Made by a program: the position numbers and the translations under genes
Shown here: in pieces, positions 1 to 8,904 of the stretch
Layout of the letters: each line of letters starts with the position of its first letter
How positions within the stretch are numbered: the stretch's first letter is position 1
Notes under the pieces: model-generated
What the model saw: only the letters and a program-made list of their open reading frames with translations
Databases searched by the model: none
Told to the model about the DNA's origin: nothing
Origin: Stackebrandtia albiflava
GTDB lineage: Bacteria; Actinomycetota; Actinomycetes; Mycobacteriales; Micromonosporaceae
NCBI RefSeq assembly: GCF_007994225.1
Contig: NZ_VLLL01000005.1
Location: forward strand, 1,034,081-1,098,080
Length of the DNA: 64,000 nt
Reading direction: 5' to 3'

Positions 1-119
1 GGCGTGGCGCACCGGTTCCGCTGCCGCGCAGCGTGGCTTTGATTTCATGCCTTGAGCACACCTGGGCATCGGTGAGATTTCGAGCCGCGCTGTCGGCGAT
101 TGAGCGCTTCTCGACGGTG

Positions 120-347
120 ATGGCCTTGAAACCGATCCCCAGTGCGGACGTTGCGAGGCGGCTCGGTGAGAACATTCGCGAATTCGAACCGGACGCAGAG
201 GTGAACAAGGAGATCCGTGCGGCATTGAAAGACGAGGCGCAGCGCCGACGATTCGTGGTCTTGAACAATGGCGTGACGATCGTGGCGCGGTCGGTGAAGG
301 AGTGGCCCGAGGACCCGGTGGTGATGCGGGACGTGCTGGGCTTGTGA
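120..347 (+). pseudogene. N-terminal-region remnant of an AIPR (abortive infection phage resistance) family protein
   Basis: About 75 codons are open from an ATG at 120 to a TGA at 345-347; an upstream in-frame ATG at 33 adds residues that do not look family-like. The middle of the peptide, with an NKEIR...LKDE stretch followed by RFVVLNNGVTIVAR, resembles the conserved segment of AIPR proteins, which are several hundred residues long and are linked to phage abortive infection. Here only that segment survives, and the frame closes soon after, so it is most likely a decayed fragment. The family assignment is from motif memory. A short unrelated ORF is the alternative. Confidence 0.5.
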
Positions 348-500
348 TGTTGCCGGCCGTACGAGACGGCCGGTGGTGATGTACACCCGCCGGCCGAGGG
401 TCGGCTTCGATTGTGCGGTGGGGCGGCGACGGCGTTCCCGCGACCGGATGTCACCACCGTCCGGCGATCAGGTGCCGTCGTACTCGTGCCGGAATGCATG

Positions 501-535
501 AAAAAGCCCCGAACCGTTATCCCGGTTCGGGGCTT
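501..535 (-). terminator. Intrinsic terminator downstream of tRNA-Leu
   Basis: A 13-bp perfect stem (504-516 with 523-535) with a 6-nt loop is followed on the minus strand by a run of five T. It lies just past the 3' end of the minus-strand tRNA-Leu. Confidence 0.85.
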
Positions 536-538
536 CAG

Positions 539-627
539 TGGTGCGCGAGGGGGGACTTGAACCCCCACGCCCGTTAATAGGGCACTAGCACCTCAAGCTA
601 GCGCGTCTGCCATTCCGCCACTCGCGC
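539..627 (-). tRNA. tRNA-Leu (anticodon GAG)
   Basis: A class II tRNA on the minus strand. The acceptor stem is GCGCGAG paired with CTCGCGC, the anticodon stem is CTAGC/GCTAG with loop TTGAGGT giving anticodon GAG, there is a long variable arm, and the T loop is GTTCAAGTC-like. CCA is encoded (539-541 on the plus strand as TGG). The terminator at 501-535 ends the transcript. Confidence 0.95.
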
Positions 628-809
628 ATTGTGGTGGACGCCTTCCCTCTCGGGAGGCGCGGCATCACTGTACACCAGCCGCCGCACCCGCCGCCAAGCA
701 CTATCCGCCGCACCGACCTGTACCGGATGACGCCGCGGTGAACAGGGATGACACCCCGGCCCGGGGCCGATTAGGCTGACCTCCGAACCCCGATTCTCCG
801 GAGGCCGAC

Positions 810-1114
810 ATGTTGACGTTGTTCGCGATGAGCCTGCCGGGGCTCGTCGTGCTGCTGTTCCTTCTCGCGTTGGTGGATCAGCTCGCGGTGCGCGCGGGCA
901 GGACCCGGTGGATCCCGTGGCGGGGGAGTGAACGCACCGGTCAGGTCTCGTCCACGGGTTTCGCGCAGCTCCACGTCGCCTTCGAACCCAGCAAGGCCAC
1001 GACCTGGAACAGCGCCACTCGCAGTCGCTGCTGCGCGAGGAGGACGGTGAGGGCGAACCGGGTGGCGACCACGTCGATCTGACGACCGGGTTCGCCCGGA
1101 TCACCCGCCGCTAG
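810..1114 (+). pseudogene. DUF6191-family small membrane protein, broken by a one-base frameshift
   Basis: The N-terminus has one hydrophobic segment (about residues 5-25, rich in L/V), then a basic RTRWIPWR patch and a STGFAQLH motif typical of the actinobacterial family I know as DUF6191. After SK (about position 1000) the frame goes off into unrelated sequence and ends at 1082. Reading one base over restores a family-like tail (HDLEQRHSQSLLREEDGEGE... TTGFARITRR) that stops at 1112-1114. A single missing base explains this. It may be a real mutation or a sequencing error. The function of the family is unknown. The restored gene converges on, and overlaps by 14 bp, the MFS gene that follows. 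Confidence 0.7.
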
Positions 1115-2288
1115 CGGCGGCGGCCGGTTCCGCCTCGTCGGCCTGTTCCGGCCTGGCCCGTCCGATCCGCAGCGTGGCGAGTGTGGTGATCAGGGCGACG
1201 GCCGCGATCGCCGCCGACACGATCCCCAGCCACACCGGGTCGTTCTCGCGCAGGATGACACCGCCGACCGCGCCACCGGTCGCGATGCCCAACTGCAATA
1301 CCGAGACGTTGAGGCCCAGCACCAGGGCGGCCGAGTCGGGTGCCCGCCGCACCAGTCGGTGTTGCTGCGGCAGACCCGTCAGCCAGCCGACCATGCCCCA
1401 CACGGTCGCCCACACCATGGTCACGACCAGGCTGACCGTGACCAGCGGCGTCGCCGCGAGCGTCAGTACCAGCAGCACCAGGCCGATCAGCAGTATCCGG
1501 ACCGGCCGGTACCGGTCGGTGAGGAAGCCCGACACCACGTTGCCAAGGATCGAGCCGACGCCGTATGCGACCAGGACCGCCGTCAACGACGCGGCCTCGC
1601 CGCCGGTGACGTCGGCCAACGCGGGTCCGATGTAGGTGTACAGCACGTAGCCGCTGGTGAGGATCCCCAGCGTGACCGCCAGGATCGCCAGCACTCCGGG
1701 GTCCCGCAACGGCTGGAGCCGGTCGCGCAGTCGTGCCGCCGGCAGGTCGATGCGTGGCAGCCCGAACGCGATGCCGACGCCGGCGACCAGTCCGAGCGCG
1801 GCTACCGCCCACATCGTGATCCGCCAGTCGGTGCCGCCGATCAACGTGCCCAACGGCACGCCCAGCGTCGTGGCGACCGTGGAGCCGCCCGTCACCAAGG
1901 CCAGGGCGCGGCCGTGCCGCTCGGGTGGCGCGATCGCGGTGGCGCTGGCCATCGCGATGGATGCGATGAGCGCGGCACCCAGCGCGCTGAGGACCCGTCC
2001 CAGCATGACGACGCCGAAGGTGGTGCCCACCGCCGCGAGCACGTTCCCCACCACGAAGCTCGCCAACCCCATGAGGAGCACCTTCCGGCGGTCCAGATGC
2101 GCGGTGGTCGCGCCCAGCACCGGTGCGGCGACCGCGTAGGTGAGGGCGAACACGGTGACGAGTTGACCCGCGCTGGGGATGGTGACGTTCAGCGAGTCCG
2201 CTATCGCGGGCAGCAGTCCCGCGATGACGAGGCTGTCGGTGGTGACGGCGAAGGTGGCCACGGCCAACGGGAGCAGCTTGCGATACAC
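1101..2288 (-). CDS. MFS transporter, DHA1 family (AraJ/Cmx-like drug exporter)
   Basis: The 395-residue product has about 12 hydrophobic segments and fits a proton-driven major facilitator. It has the loop 2-3 motif LDRRKVLLMG, a GRVLSALGAA segment in TM4 and a GVPLGTLIGG antiporter-type motif C in TM5, as in the AraJ/Cmx group of small-molecule exporters. The start ATG at 2288 gives an immediate first TM helix (LLPLAVATF). No regulator gene is adjacent, so the substrate cannot be read from context. Chloramphenicol- or sugar-efflux annotations for this family are often automatic, and I would not choose between them. Confidence 0.85.
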   Translation of the reverse strand: MYRKLLPLAVATFAVTTDSLVIAGLLPAIADSLNVTIPSAGQLVTVFALTYAVAAPVLGATTAHLDRRKVLLMGLASFVVGNVLAAVGTTFGVVMLGRVLSALGAALIASIAMASATAIAPPERHGRALALVTGGSTVATTLGVPLGTLIGGTDWRITMWAVAALGLVAGVGIAFGLPRIDLPAARLRDRLQPLRDPGVLAILAVTLGILTSGYVLYTYIGPALADVTGGEAASLTAVLVAYGVGSILGNVVSGFLTDRYRPVRILLIGLVLLVLTLAATPLVTVSLVVTMVWATVWGMVGWLTGLPQQHRLVRRAPDSAALVLGLNVSVLQLGIATGGAVGGVILRENDPVWLGIVSAAIAAVALITTLATLRIGRARPEQADEAEPAAAASGG

Positions 2289-2509
2289 GGGGGCTCCGTA
2301 TCGGTGGTGCGGGTGTTCAGGGGACCCTATGCGGATGTGATGGAAAGCGCAATCCCCGTGTTCGCGGCGGGAATATCGGCCAGGGGTGGGTCGCTGTGAG
2401 TCACACCATGTGACGGCGGGTAGGAATATGGGCGGGGCCTTCCGCCTTCTATACCCGTGGGAGGTATGGCTCCCGTGTTGACGCTCCGACCCGAAAGGCG
2501 GAAGATCCG

Positions 2510-2875
2510 ATGGCGACCATCGACCTGACCAGCGAGACCTTCGACAAGACGATCAGTTCCGACGGCATCGTCCTGGTGGACTACTGGGCGGACTGGTGTG
2601 GGCCGTGCAAGCGGTTCGCCCCCGTCTTCGAAGCCGCCAGCGAGAAGCACGACGACATCGTGTTCGGCAAGGTGGACACCGAGGCGCAGCCGGGGATCGC
2701 GCAGGCGGCGAACATCCGGTCGATTCCGACGCTGATGGCGTTCCGGGACGGCATCCTGGTGTTCGCGCAGCCCGGGGCGCTGCCCGGGTCGGCTCTCGAC
2801 GAGGTGATCGGCAAGGTCCGCGCCCTCGACATGGACGAGGTCCGGCGCAAGGTCGCGGAGGAATCGGGCAACTGA
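2510..2875 (+). CDS. trxA: Thioredoxin
   Basis: The 121-residue protein has the thioredoxin fold order and the redox motif WCGPC (Cys30, Cys33), preceded by VLVDYWAD and followed by the cis-proline segment SIPTLMAF. It is a cytosolic dithiol-disulfide reductant. It is slightly longer than classical thioredoxin at the C-terminus, with a charged helical tail (MDEVRRKVAEE). The ATG at 2510 is preceded by a GGCGGAAGA-type ribosome site. No thioredoxin reductase gene is adjacent, so this is probably one of several thioredoxins. Upstream, at 2400-2414, lies the small inverted repeat GTCACA-CCA-TGTGAC, whose role is unknown. Confidence 0.93.
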   Translation: MATIDLTSETFDKTISSDGIVLVDYWADWCGPCKRFAPVFEAASEKHDDIVFGKVDTEAQPGIAQAANIRSIPTLMAFRDGILVFAQPGALPGSALDEVIGKVRALDMDEVRRKVAEESGN

Positions 2876-2990
2876 CCTCACGCCGTCCGTGGGGGCGGGC
2901 CGGGCCTTGACGACCGGATGGCAAGATCGGGTCCGTTGTGCGACGCCGTGCGGGCGTCGGGCCCGCTTACCACCTGAGAAGGACGGATCA

Positions 2991-3473
2991 ATGGACGTCG
3001 AGCGGACGGCTCTGCCGGGAATCGGCCTGCGCTACGAGTTCCAGACCCAGCGGGGACGCCGGATGGGTGTGGTGACACACCGGTCCGGCCGCCGCGAAGT
3101 CGTCATCTACGACCCCGACGATCCCGACTCGACGACGGAGTGTGTGGTCCTGTCGGGTGAGGAGGCCAACGTCCTGGCCGAGCTGCTGGGCGGTGCCCGC
3201 ATCGTGGAACGGCTCGCCGAACTCGAACGGCAGGCGGTCGGGCTGGTCAGCCGTCAGGTGCGCATCCACAGCGGCTCCCCGTACGACGGGCGGGCACTGG
3301 CCGACACCCAGGCGCGCACCCGCACCGGCGCCTCCATCGTCGCCGTGGTCCGCCACGGCGAGGTAATCGCCAGTCCTCGCCCCGACTTCCGTTTCGAAGC
3401 CGGGGACGTGGTCGTGGTGATCGGTACCGAAGACGGCACCAGCGCCGTCGAAACACTGCTGGCCAACGGCTAG
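2991..3473 (+). CDS. Cation:proton antiporter regulatory subunit (KhtT-like, TrkA-C/RCK-C domain)
   Basis: The 160-residue soluble protein has a short N-terminal domain (about 1-75) and a C-terminal TrkA-C/RCK-C domain (about 80-160) with the family signature of a small beta-rich domain ending FEAGDVVVVIGT. In Bacillus KhtTU the equivalent subunit gates the membrane antiporter in response to ligand. The ATG at 2991 is chosen because GAGAAGGA lies 9-15 bases upstream; a longer upstream extension is not family-like. It ends 9 bases before the antiporter gene, so the two form an operon. Confidence 0.88.
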   Translation: MDVERTALPGIGLRYEFQTQRGRRMGVVTHRSGRREVVIYDPDDPDSTTECVVLSGEEANVLAELLGGARIVERLAELERQAVGLVSRQVRIHSGSPYDGRALADTQARTRTGASIVAVVRHGEVIASPRPDFRFEAGDVVVVIGTEDGTSAVETLLANG

Positions 3474-3482
3474 GGGCGCGCG

Positions 3483-4676
3483 GTGGAACATACAGCGCTG
3501 GTACTCCTCGAACTGGGCGCGGTGATCCTCGGCCTCGGCATCCTCTCGGCCGTCGCGGGCCGGTTCGGCATCTCGCCCATCCCGCTCTACCTGCTCGCGG
3601 GCCTGGGCTTCGGTATCGGCGGACTCGCGCCCCTCGAGGCCGCCGAGGGCTTCATCGACATCGGTGCCGACATCGGTGTGGTGTTGCTGCTGTTCACCCT
3701 CGGGCTGGAATACACCGCCGCGGAACTCTTCGGCACCCTGCGGAAGGGCGCCCCGATCGGTCTGCTCGACATCGTCCTCAACGCGTCTCCGGGTGTCGCC
3801 GTGGGTCTGCTGCTGGGCTGGGGGCCGGTGGCGGCGCTGGTGCTCGGCGGCGTGACGCTGGTCACCTCCTCGGGTGTCACCGCGAAGGTCCTCAACGACC
3901 TGGGTTGGCTCGGTAACCGTGAGACCCCCACGGTGCTGTCGATCCTGGTCATGGAAGACCTCGTCATGGCCTTCTACCTGCCGATCGTGACGACCCTGCT
4001 GGCCGGTCTGGCGCTCGCCCAGGCGAGTATCGGCCTGGCGGTGGCGGCGGCGGCGGTCACGGTGGCGCTGATCATCGCCGCGAAGTTCGGCGGGATCGTG
4101 GAGAAGTTCCTGGCCAGCCCGAGTAACGAGGTGCTGGTCCTGAAGGTGCTCGGCCTGATCCTGCTGGTGGCGGGCCTCGCCGAGCGCGTGCACGTGTCCA
4201 TGGCGGTCGGCGCTTTCCTGGTCGGCATCACCCTGTCCGGCGAACTCGCGCACAGCGCGCGCGAGATCCTCGACCCGCTCAAGGACGTGTTCGCCGCCAT
4301 CTTCTTCGTCTACTTCGGACTTCAGACGAATCCGGCGGACCTGCCACCGGTGCTGGCGATCGCCGCCGCGCTCGCCGTGGTGGGCATCGGCACGAAGCTC
4401 GTGACGGGCCTGGTCGCGGCCAAACGCGCGGGAGTCGGGAAGATAGGCGCCTGGCGTGCCGGCGTCCTACTGATACCCAGAGGCGAGTTCAGCATCGTGA
4501 TCGCGGGCCTTGCCGTCGCCGTACCGGGGATGGCCAGCCAGTTGGGGCCGTTGGTCGCCGCGTACGTGCTGATCCTCGTCGTGGTCGGTCCGTTGGCCGC
4601 ACGGGTCGTGGAACCGGTCGCCAAGTGGTTCATCAAACGCCGCCGGAGACCTCCCGCGGTGGCCCCCGCGGGCTGA
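3483..4676 (+). CDS. CPA2 family monovalent cation:proton antiporter (KhtU-like)
   Basis: The 397-residue membrane protein starts at a GTG and has about 12-13 hydrophobic helices typical of the KefB/KhtU branch of CPA2 exchangers: FTLGLEYTAAEL early, VTLVTSSGVTAKVL in the core, an MEDLVMAF acidic motif (the Asp expected to carry protons), and a late PRGEFSIVIAGLA segment. It should exchange K+ or NH4+/Na+ for protons across the cytoplasmic membrane. It lacks the C-terminal TrkA-N domain of KefB, and the separate KhtT-like subunit just upstream supplies regulation. A hairpin terminator follows at 4687-4722. Confidence 0.9.
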   Translation: MEHTALVLLELGAVILGLGILSAVAGRFGISPIPLYLLAGLGFGIGGLAPLEAAEGFIDIGADIGVVLLLFTLGLEYTAAELFGTLRKGAPIGLLDIVLNASPGVAVGLLLGWGPVAALVLGGVTLVTSSGVTAKVLNDLGWLGNRETPTVLSILVMEDLVMAFYLPIVTTLLAGLALAQASIGLAVAAAAVTVALIIAAKFGGIVEKFLASPSNEVLVLKVLGLILLVAGLAERVHVSMAVGAFLVGITLSGELAHSAREILDPLKDVFAAIFFVYFGLQTNPADLPPVLAIAAALAVVGIGTKLVTGLVAAKRAGVGKIGAWRAGVLLIPRGEFSIVIAGLAVAVPGMASQLGPLVAAYVLILVVVGPLAARVVEPVAKWFIKRRRRPPAVAPAG

Positions 4677-4686
4677 CCCCGATCGA

Positions 4687-4722
4687 CGAGGACCCGGTCG
4701 CGACCGCGCGGCCGGGTCCTCG
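4687..4722 (+). terminator. Terminator after the KhtTU-like operon
   Basis: An 11-bp stem, CGAGGACCCGG with CCGGGTCCTCG, begins 11 bases after the antiporter stop. It is GC-rich, with only a weak T run (GCGTT) following, as is common in actinomycetes. Confidence 0.6.
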
Positions 4723-4796
4723 CGTTCCACCACGACGGTGCGCTGTGGACGGCGCGGAACGGCTCGGCACGCGCCGGCCTGTTCTATGATCGCCGG

Positions 4797-5807
4797 ATGC
4801 GCCTGATCCTCGGAAGTCACGTCACCGTCGGCGTCGCCGACCCCATGGCCGGATGGATCCACCAGGAGATCGAGATGGTGAATCCGTCCTATGTGGCGGT
4901 CTCCTCGGATCGGCGGCACCTGTACGCCGTGAGCGAGGACCTGGCCGGACCGGGCAGGGTCCACGCCTTCACCGCCGACGAGTCCGGGACCTGGCGCCCT
5001 GCCGGTGCGATCCGGTCCTCCGGCGGTGACCAGCCGTGCCACGCCTCGGTGCACCCGTCCGGGCGGTTCCTCCTCGTCGCCAACTACGGCAGCGGAACCG
5101 TGGCGGTGCTTCCGATCGCCGACGACGGGTCACTGGAGGACCCGGTGTGCGTCGTGCAGCACGAGGGCGGCGGACCCGACCTGCCCCGGCAGGACGGCCC
5201 GCACGCCCACCAGGCCGTCACCGACCCGACCGGCCGGTGGATACTGTGCTGCGACCTGGGAACCGACCAGGTCGTGGTGTACCGGCTCGACGAGGAGACC
5301 GGCCGGCTCCACCGTCACTCGGCCGCGGACTTCCGGCCAGGACAGGGAGTGCGCCACCTGGCGTTCTCGCCGCGCGGCGACCGGGCGTTCGTCACCGCCG
5401 AACTCAGCTCCGAGCTCGTCCGCTGCGACTGGGACGCCGACGCCGGCGTCCTGACCCCCGGCGAGTCCGTCAACACCCTGTCCATGGACGGGAAACCGGT
5501 GGAACGCAACTACCCCGGTGCCGTGGTCGTCTCCGTGGACGGAAGCCGCGCGTACGTCACCAACCGGGGACACGACTCCATCGCGGTCATCGACACCGAA
5601 CTGTGCGAACTCATCGGCACCCGCGACTGTGAGGGCGAGTGGCCCCGCGACGCGGCACTGTCGCCCGACGGACGGACCCTGTTCGTGGCCAACGAGAACA
5701 GCGGCACGTTGACCTGGTTCGACGTCTCCGACCGCACCCCCGAACACGTCACCGACGCCCGGCTCGACTTCCCCGGCGTCACGAGCGTGCTTCCACTGGC
5801 GGACTGA
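4797..5807 (+). CDS. Lactonase family protein (6-phosphogluconolactonase-like seven-bladed beta-propeller)
   Basis: The 336-residue product shows repeated blade signatures: NPSYVAVSSDRRHLYAVSE, ASVHPSGRFLLVANYGSGTV, HAHQAVTDPTGRWILCCDLG, ASLSPDGRTLF-type strands near the end. An invariant HAHQ segment sits mid-protein, as in the YbhE/Pgl lactonase family. Members hydrolyse 6-phosphogluconolactone or related lactones in the cytosol; there is no signal peptide. Length matches the family. It stands alone, and the converging oxidoreductase ends 14 bases downstream. The substrate is uncertain because many actinomycetes also carry the classical DevB-type enzyme. Confidence 0.88.
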   Translation: MRLILGSHVTVGVADPMAGWIHQEIEMVNPSYVAVSSDRRHLYAVSEDLAGPGRVHAFTADESGTWRPAGAIRSSGGDQPCHASVHPSGRFLLVANYGSGTVAVLPIADDGSLEDPVCVVQHEGGGPDLPRQDGPHAHQAVTDPTGRWILCCDLGTDQVVVYRLDEETGRLHRHSAADFRPGQGVRHLAFSPRGDRAFVTAELSSELVRCDWDADAGVLTPGESVNTLSMDGKPVERNYPGAVVVSVDGSRAYVTNRGHDSIAVIDTELCELIGTRDCEGEWPRDAALSPDGRTLFVANENSGTLTWFDVSDRTPEHVTDARLDFPGVTSVLPLAD

Positions 5808-5821
5808 ACCGGCGTGAGCGG

Positions 5822-7366
5822 CTAGTCCACCTGGACCGTCACCGAGTGCAGGCCGGTCGCGCCGTCCGGTGCCGGTGGAGCGATCTCCTCGGTCTGTGTC
5901 TCCCCGGAGTTGTCGGTGGCCCGCACCGTCAACCGGTGCCGTCCCGGCGTGGCACGCCACCGCCACACCCACTGCCGCCACGTGTCGGTCGACGCCACCG
6001 CCGACAGCTCGGCGGGCCGCCAGTCGCCGTCGTCGACCCGGACCTCCACCGCCCCGATGCCACGGTGCTGCGCCCACGCGACCCCTGCCACCGCGACCTC
6101 ACCGGCCGTGGCGGTCCCACGGGGCGTGTCGATCCGTGACTGCGTCTTGATCGGCGCGGTCGCCGACCAGCCCCGTGGAATCCAGTAGGCGTCGTAGTCG
6201 TCGAACGACGTCAACTCCAGTTCGGTGAGCCACTTCGTCGCCGACACGTACCCGTACAGGCCCGGCACCACCATCCGCACCGGGAAACCGTGGACCGCCG
6301 GCAACGGTTCACCGTTCATGCCGACCGCCAGCATCGCGTCCCGGCCGTCGCGGCAGACCGACGTGGGAGCCCCCGCCGTGAAACCGTCGATCGACCGCCC
6401 CACCAACTGGTCGGCGCCGGGGTCCGGGCGCACCTCCGCCAGCAGGTCGGCCAGCCGCACCCCCAGCCACCGGGCGTTGCCGATCAAGCCGCCACCGACC
6501 TCGTTGGACACACAGCACAGCGTGATGTCGCGTTCGATCAGCGGCAGGTCGAGCAGCTCCCGGTACGTCAACTCGAGCGGAGCCGCGACCCGGCCGTGGA
6601 TCCGCAGCCGGTATTCCGCCGGGTCCACGGCCGGAACCGTCAACGCGGTGTCGATCCGGTAGAAGTCCCGGATCGGTGTCCGCCACGGAGTCACCCCCGG
6701 AACGTCGAGCCGATGCCCGGCGGGCAGCTCCAGCGCCGGATCCGCCGGAGGCGGCAGGACCACCGCCGCCCGCGCCGCCTCGACGACCGCCCGTTGCGAC
6801 CACCACCGGGACACGAAACCCGTGACGGCGGCCCCGGCCGCCAACGCCACCGCCGTCGTCAGGAACCGCCGCCGCCCCACCCCGTCCGGCGGCTCGGCCG
6901 CCACGACGACCGCCCACCGCGACAGCCACCACAACACCGCGCCGCCCGCCACACCTCCCACGACCGCCGGCACCACCGACACCGCCGAGGCGTCGGCGCG
7001 CGACACCGCCGCCGCGGCACCCGCCACCGCCAGGGCCGCGACCGCCGCGACACCCCACCACGGCCGCGTCGCCGCCAACCGCCCGATCCCGAACGACAGC
7101 GCCGCCAGCAGGACGACGATGCCCAGTTGCAACACCGGTTTGTCGGCGGTGCCGAACCAGTCGATCGCCAACCGCTTGAGCGGTTCCGGGACCCACGCGA
7201 TCACGACGTCCCCGATCGCCGCCAACGGCGCGGCCCGAGGCGCGACGACCGCCGCCGCCAGCTCGCCCACCCCCACGGACACGAACGCGGCGACCACCCC
7301 CGACCAGCCCGCCCGGACGCCCCCGCCCGGCCGTCGCCGGGCCGGATCCTCGGATTCATGGGTCAT
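5822..7366 (-). CDS. Membrane-anchored molybdopterin-dependent oxidoreductase (sulfite oxidase/YedY superfamily)
   Basis: The 514-residue protein starts at the ATG at 7366; upstream in-frame codons are non-family. Residues about 20-210 hold several hydrophobic helices. A basic RRRFL segment and another TM helix follow, then the oxidoreductase molybdopterin-binding domain (about residues 260-410). That domain carries DITLCCVSNEVGG, which contains the cysteine that ligates Mo. The last 100 residues form a Mo-co dimerisation, immunoglobulin-like domain (VRVDDGDW..., WRATPGRHRLTVRATD). The catalytic domain is expected outside the membrane. This N-terminal multi-helix arrangement is common in actinobacterial members. 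The physiological substrate is unknown. Confidence 0.88.
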   Translation of the reverse strand: MTHESEDPARRRPGGGVRAGWSGVVAAFVSVGVGELAAAVVAPRAAPLAAIGDVVIAWVPEPLKRLAIDWFGTADKPVLQLGIVVLLAALSFGIGRLAATRPWWGVAAVAALAVAGAAAAVSRADASAVSVVPAVVGGVAGGAVLWWLSRWAVVVAAEPPDGVGRRRFLTTAVALAAGAAVTGFVSRWWSQRAVVEAARAAVVLPPPADPALELPAGHRLDVPGVTPWRTPIRDFYRIDTALTVPAVDPAEYRLRIHGRVAAPLELTYRELLDLPLIERDITLCCVSNEVGGGLIGNARWLGVRLADLLAEVRPDPGADQLVGRSIDGFTAGAPTSVCRDGRDAMLAVGMNGEPLPAVHGFPVRMVVPGLYGYVSATKWLTELELTSFDDYDAYWIPRGWSATAPIKTQSRIDTPRGTATAGEVAVAGVAWAQHRGIGAVEVRVDDGDWRPAELSAVASTDTWRQWVWRWRATPGRHRLTVRATDNSGETQTEEIAPPAPDGATGLHSVTVQVD

Positions 7367-7559
7367 GCCACCATCATGCGGCCGCCACACCCGCGGCGGC
7401 ATCGGGTGATCGTCCGGCGCGCCGGAACCGCCCCCACACCGCGGTGTGTCGAGGATGGACGGTGTGGCCGGGATTCGGGCGACACGGGCCGCCAAGGGGA
7501 CCGGGACGCGGCCAACGGCCCGATGATCACGCCGGTGTCGGCCCTGGTAGGAATGGCAC

Positions 7560-8891
7560 ATGAGTGCCGAATCCGCCAACGCCCCCGTGACCACGGCCGC
7601 CGACGAGGTCGTCGAACTGTGCCGCGACCTGATCCGCATCGACACCACCAACACCGGCGACACCCGGACCGCCGCGGGTGAGCGTGCCGCGGCCGAGTAC
7701 GTCGCCGCCAAACTGGCGGAGGTCGGCCTGGAGCCGCGCATCTACGAGAGCACCAGAGGCCGCGCCAGCGTCGTCGCCCGGTACGAGGGCGCCGACCCCT
7801 CCCGCCCGGCGCTGCTGCTGCACGGGCACCTCGACGTGGTACCCGCCGACGCCGACGAATGGAGCGTCCACCCGTTCTCCGGCGAGATCAAGGACGGGTA
7901 CGTGTGGGGTCGCGGCGCCGTCGACATGAAGGACTTCGACGCGATGCTCCTGGCCGTGGTGAGGCAGTGGAAGCGGGAGGGCCGGGTGCCGCCCCGCGAC
8001 CTCGTGCTGATGTTCCTCGCCGACGAGGAGGCCGCCGGTAAGTACGGCGCCCACTTCCTGGTCGACGAGCACCCCGAGGAGTTCGAGGGCGTCACCGAGG
8101 CCGTCGGTGAGGTCGGCGGCTTCTCCGTGACCGTCAACAACGACCTGCGGCTCTACATGATCGAGACGGCGGAGAAGGGCCTGGAGTGGTTGCGGCTCAC
8201 CGTGACCGACCGTCCCGGGCACGGCTCCATGATCCACGACGACAACGCCGTCACCCGGCTGAGCGAAGCGGTGGCCCGGGTCGGGCGCCACCGGTTCCCC
8301 GTGGAGCTGACCCCGACCGTCCGGGCGTTCCTCTCCGAGGTGTCGGAGGTGCTGCAGGTCGAGATCGACCACGACAACCCCGAGACGGTCATCGCCAAGC
8401 TGGGGCCGATCGCCCGCATCATCGGCGCCACGATCCGCCACACCGCCAACCCGACCGGTCTCACCGCCGGATACAAGGAGAACGTGATCCCCGGAAAGGC
8501 GGAGGCGGTCATCGACTGCCGGCCGCTGCCCGGCCGCTCCGAGGAGCTGCTGGCGCGGCTGCGGGAGATCGTCGGCGACGGTGTCCACATCGACCAGATC
8601 CACTCACAGCCGGGCCTGGAGACCACCTTCGACGGACCGCTGGTGGACGCGATGTCCGAATCACTGCGCCACCACGATCCGGCGGCACGTCCGGTACCGT
8701 ACATGCTGTCCGGTGGCACCGACGCCAAGGCGTTCTCACGGCTCGGCATCCGCTGCTTTGGATTCGCGCCGCTGCAGTTGCCCGCCGACCTGGACTTCTC
8801 GGCGTTGTTCCACGGCATCGACGAGCGGGTCCCGGTGGAGGGCCTGGAGTTCGGGACGCGGGTTCTGGACCGGTTCCTGTCCAACAGCTAG
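7560..8891 (+). CDS. M20 family metallohydrolase (ArgE/DapE/ACY1-like)
   Basis: The 443-residue cytosolic protein carries the di-zinc amidohydrolase motifs in order: HGHLDVV (His90, Asp92), the bridging Asp in GRGAVDMKD (Asp122), the catalytic Glu pair LADEEAAG (about 157-160), and a C-terminal SGGTDAKAF segment with the last ligand region. The central dimerisation domain (about 200-320) is present and length is normal. Actinobacterial proteins of this shape are annotated as M20/M25/M40 peptidases. The exact substrate (N-acyl amino acid, dipeptide) cannot be inferred. The ATG at 7560 has TAGGA upstream. The next gene starts 13 bases after the stop, suggesting co-transcription. Confidence 0.9.
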   Translation: MSAESANAPVTTAADEVVELCRDLIRIDTTNTGDTRTAAGERAAAEYVAAKLAEVGLEPRIYESTRGRASVVARYEGADPSRPALLLHGHLDVVPADADEWSVHPFSGEIKDGYVWGRGAVDMKDFDAMLLAVVRQWKREGRVPPRDLVLMFLADEEAAGKYGAHFLVDEHPEEFEGVTEAVGEVGGFSVTVNNDLRLYMIETAEKGLEWLRLTVTDRPGHGSMIHDDNAVTRLSEAVARVGRHRFPVELTPTVRAFLSEVSEVLQVEIDHDNPETVIAKLGPIARIIGATIRHTANPTGLTAGYKENVIPGKAEAVIDCRPLPGRSEELLARLREIVGDGVHIDQIHSQPGLETTFDGPLVDAMSESLRHHDPAARPVPYMLSGGTDAKAFSRLGIRCFGFAPLQLPADLDFSALFHGIDERVPVEGLEFGTRVLDRFLSNS

Positions 8892-8904
8892 TGGGGGCGG
8901 CCCT

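Noticed and set aside
598-1104. Long minus-strand open frame across tRNA-Leu and the DUF6191 gene
   Set aside because: It ends with a tRNA-derived peptide (VAEWQTR) and is arginine/serine-rich. It is the shadow of a tRNA and of an opposite-strand gene.
2400-2414. GTCACA-CCA-TGTGAC inverted repeat upstream of thioredoxin
   Set aside because: It resembles a CRP-like half-site pair in the wrong order and spacing. I cannot link it to a regulator, so it is mentioned only in the thioredoxin entry.
6290-7681. 463-codon plus-strand frame opposite the molybdopterin oxidoreductase
   Set aside because: Composition is almost entirely R, P, H, D and G, as expected for the reverse reading of a high-GC gene.
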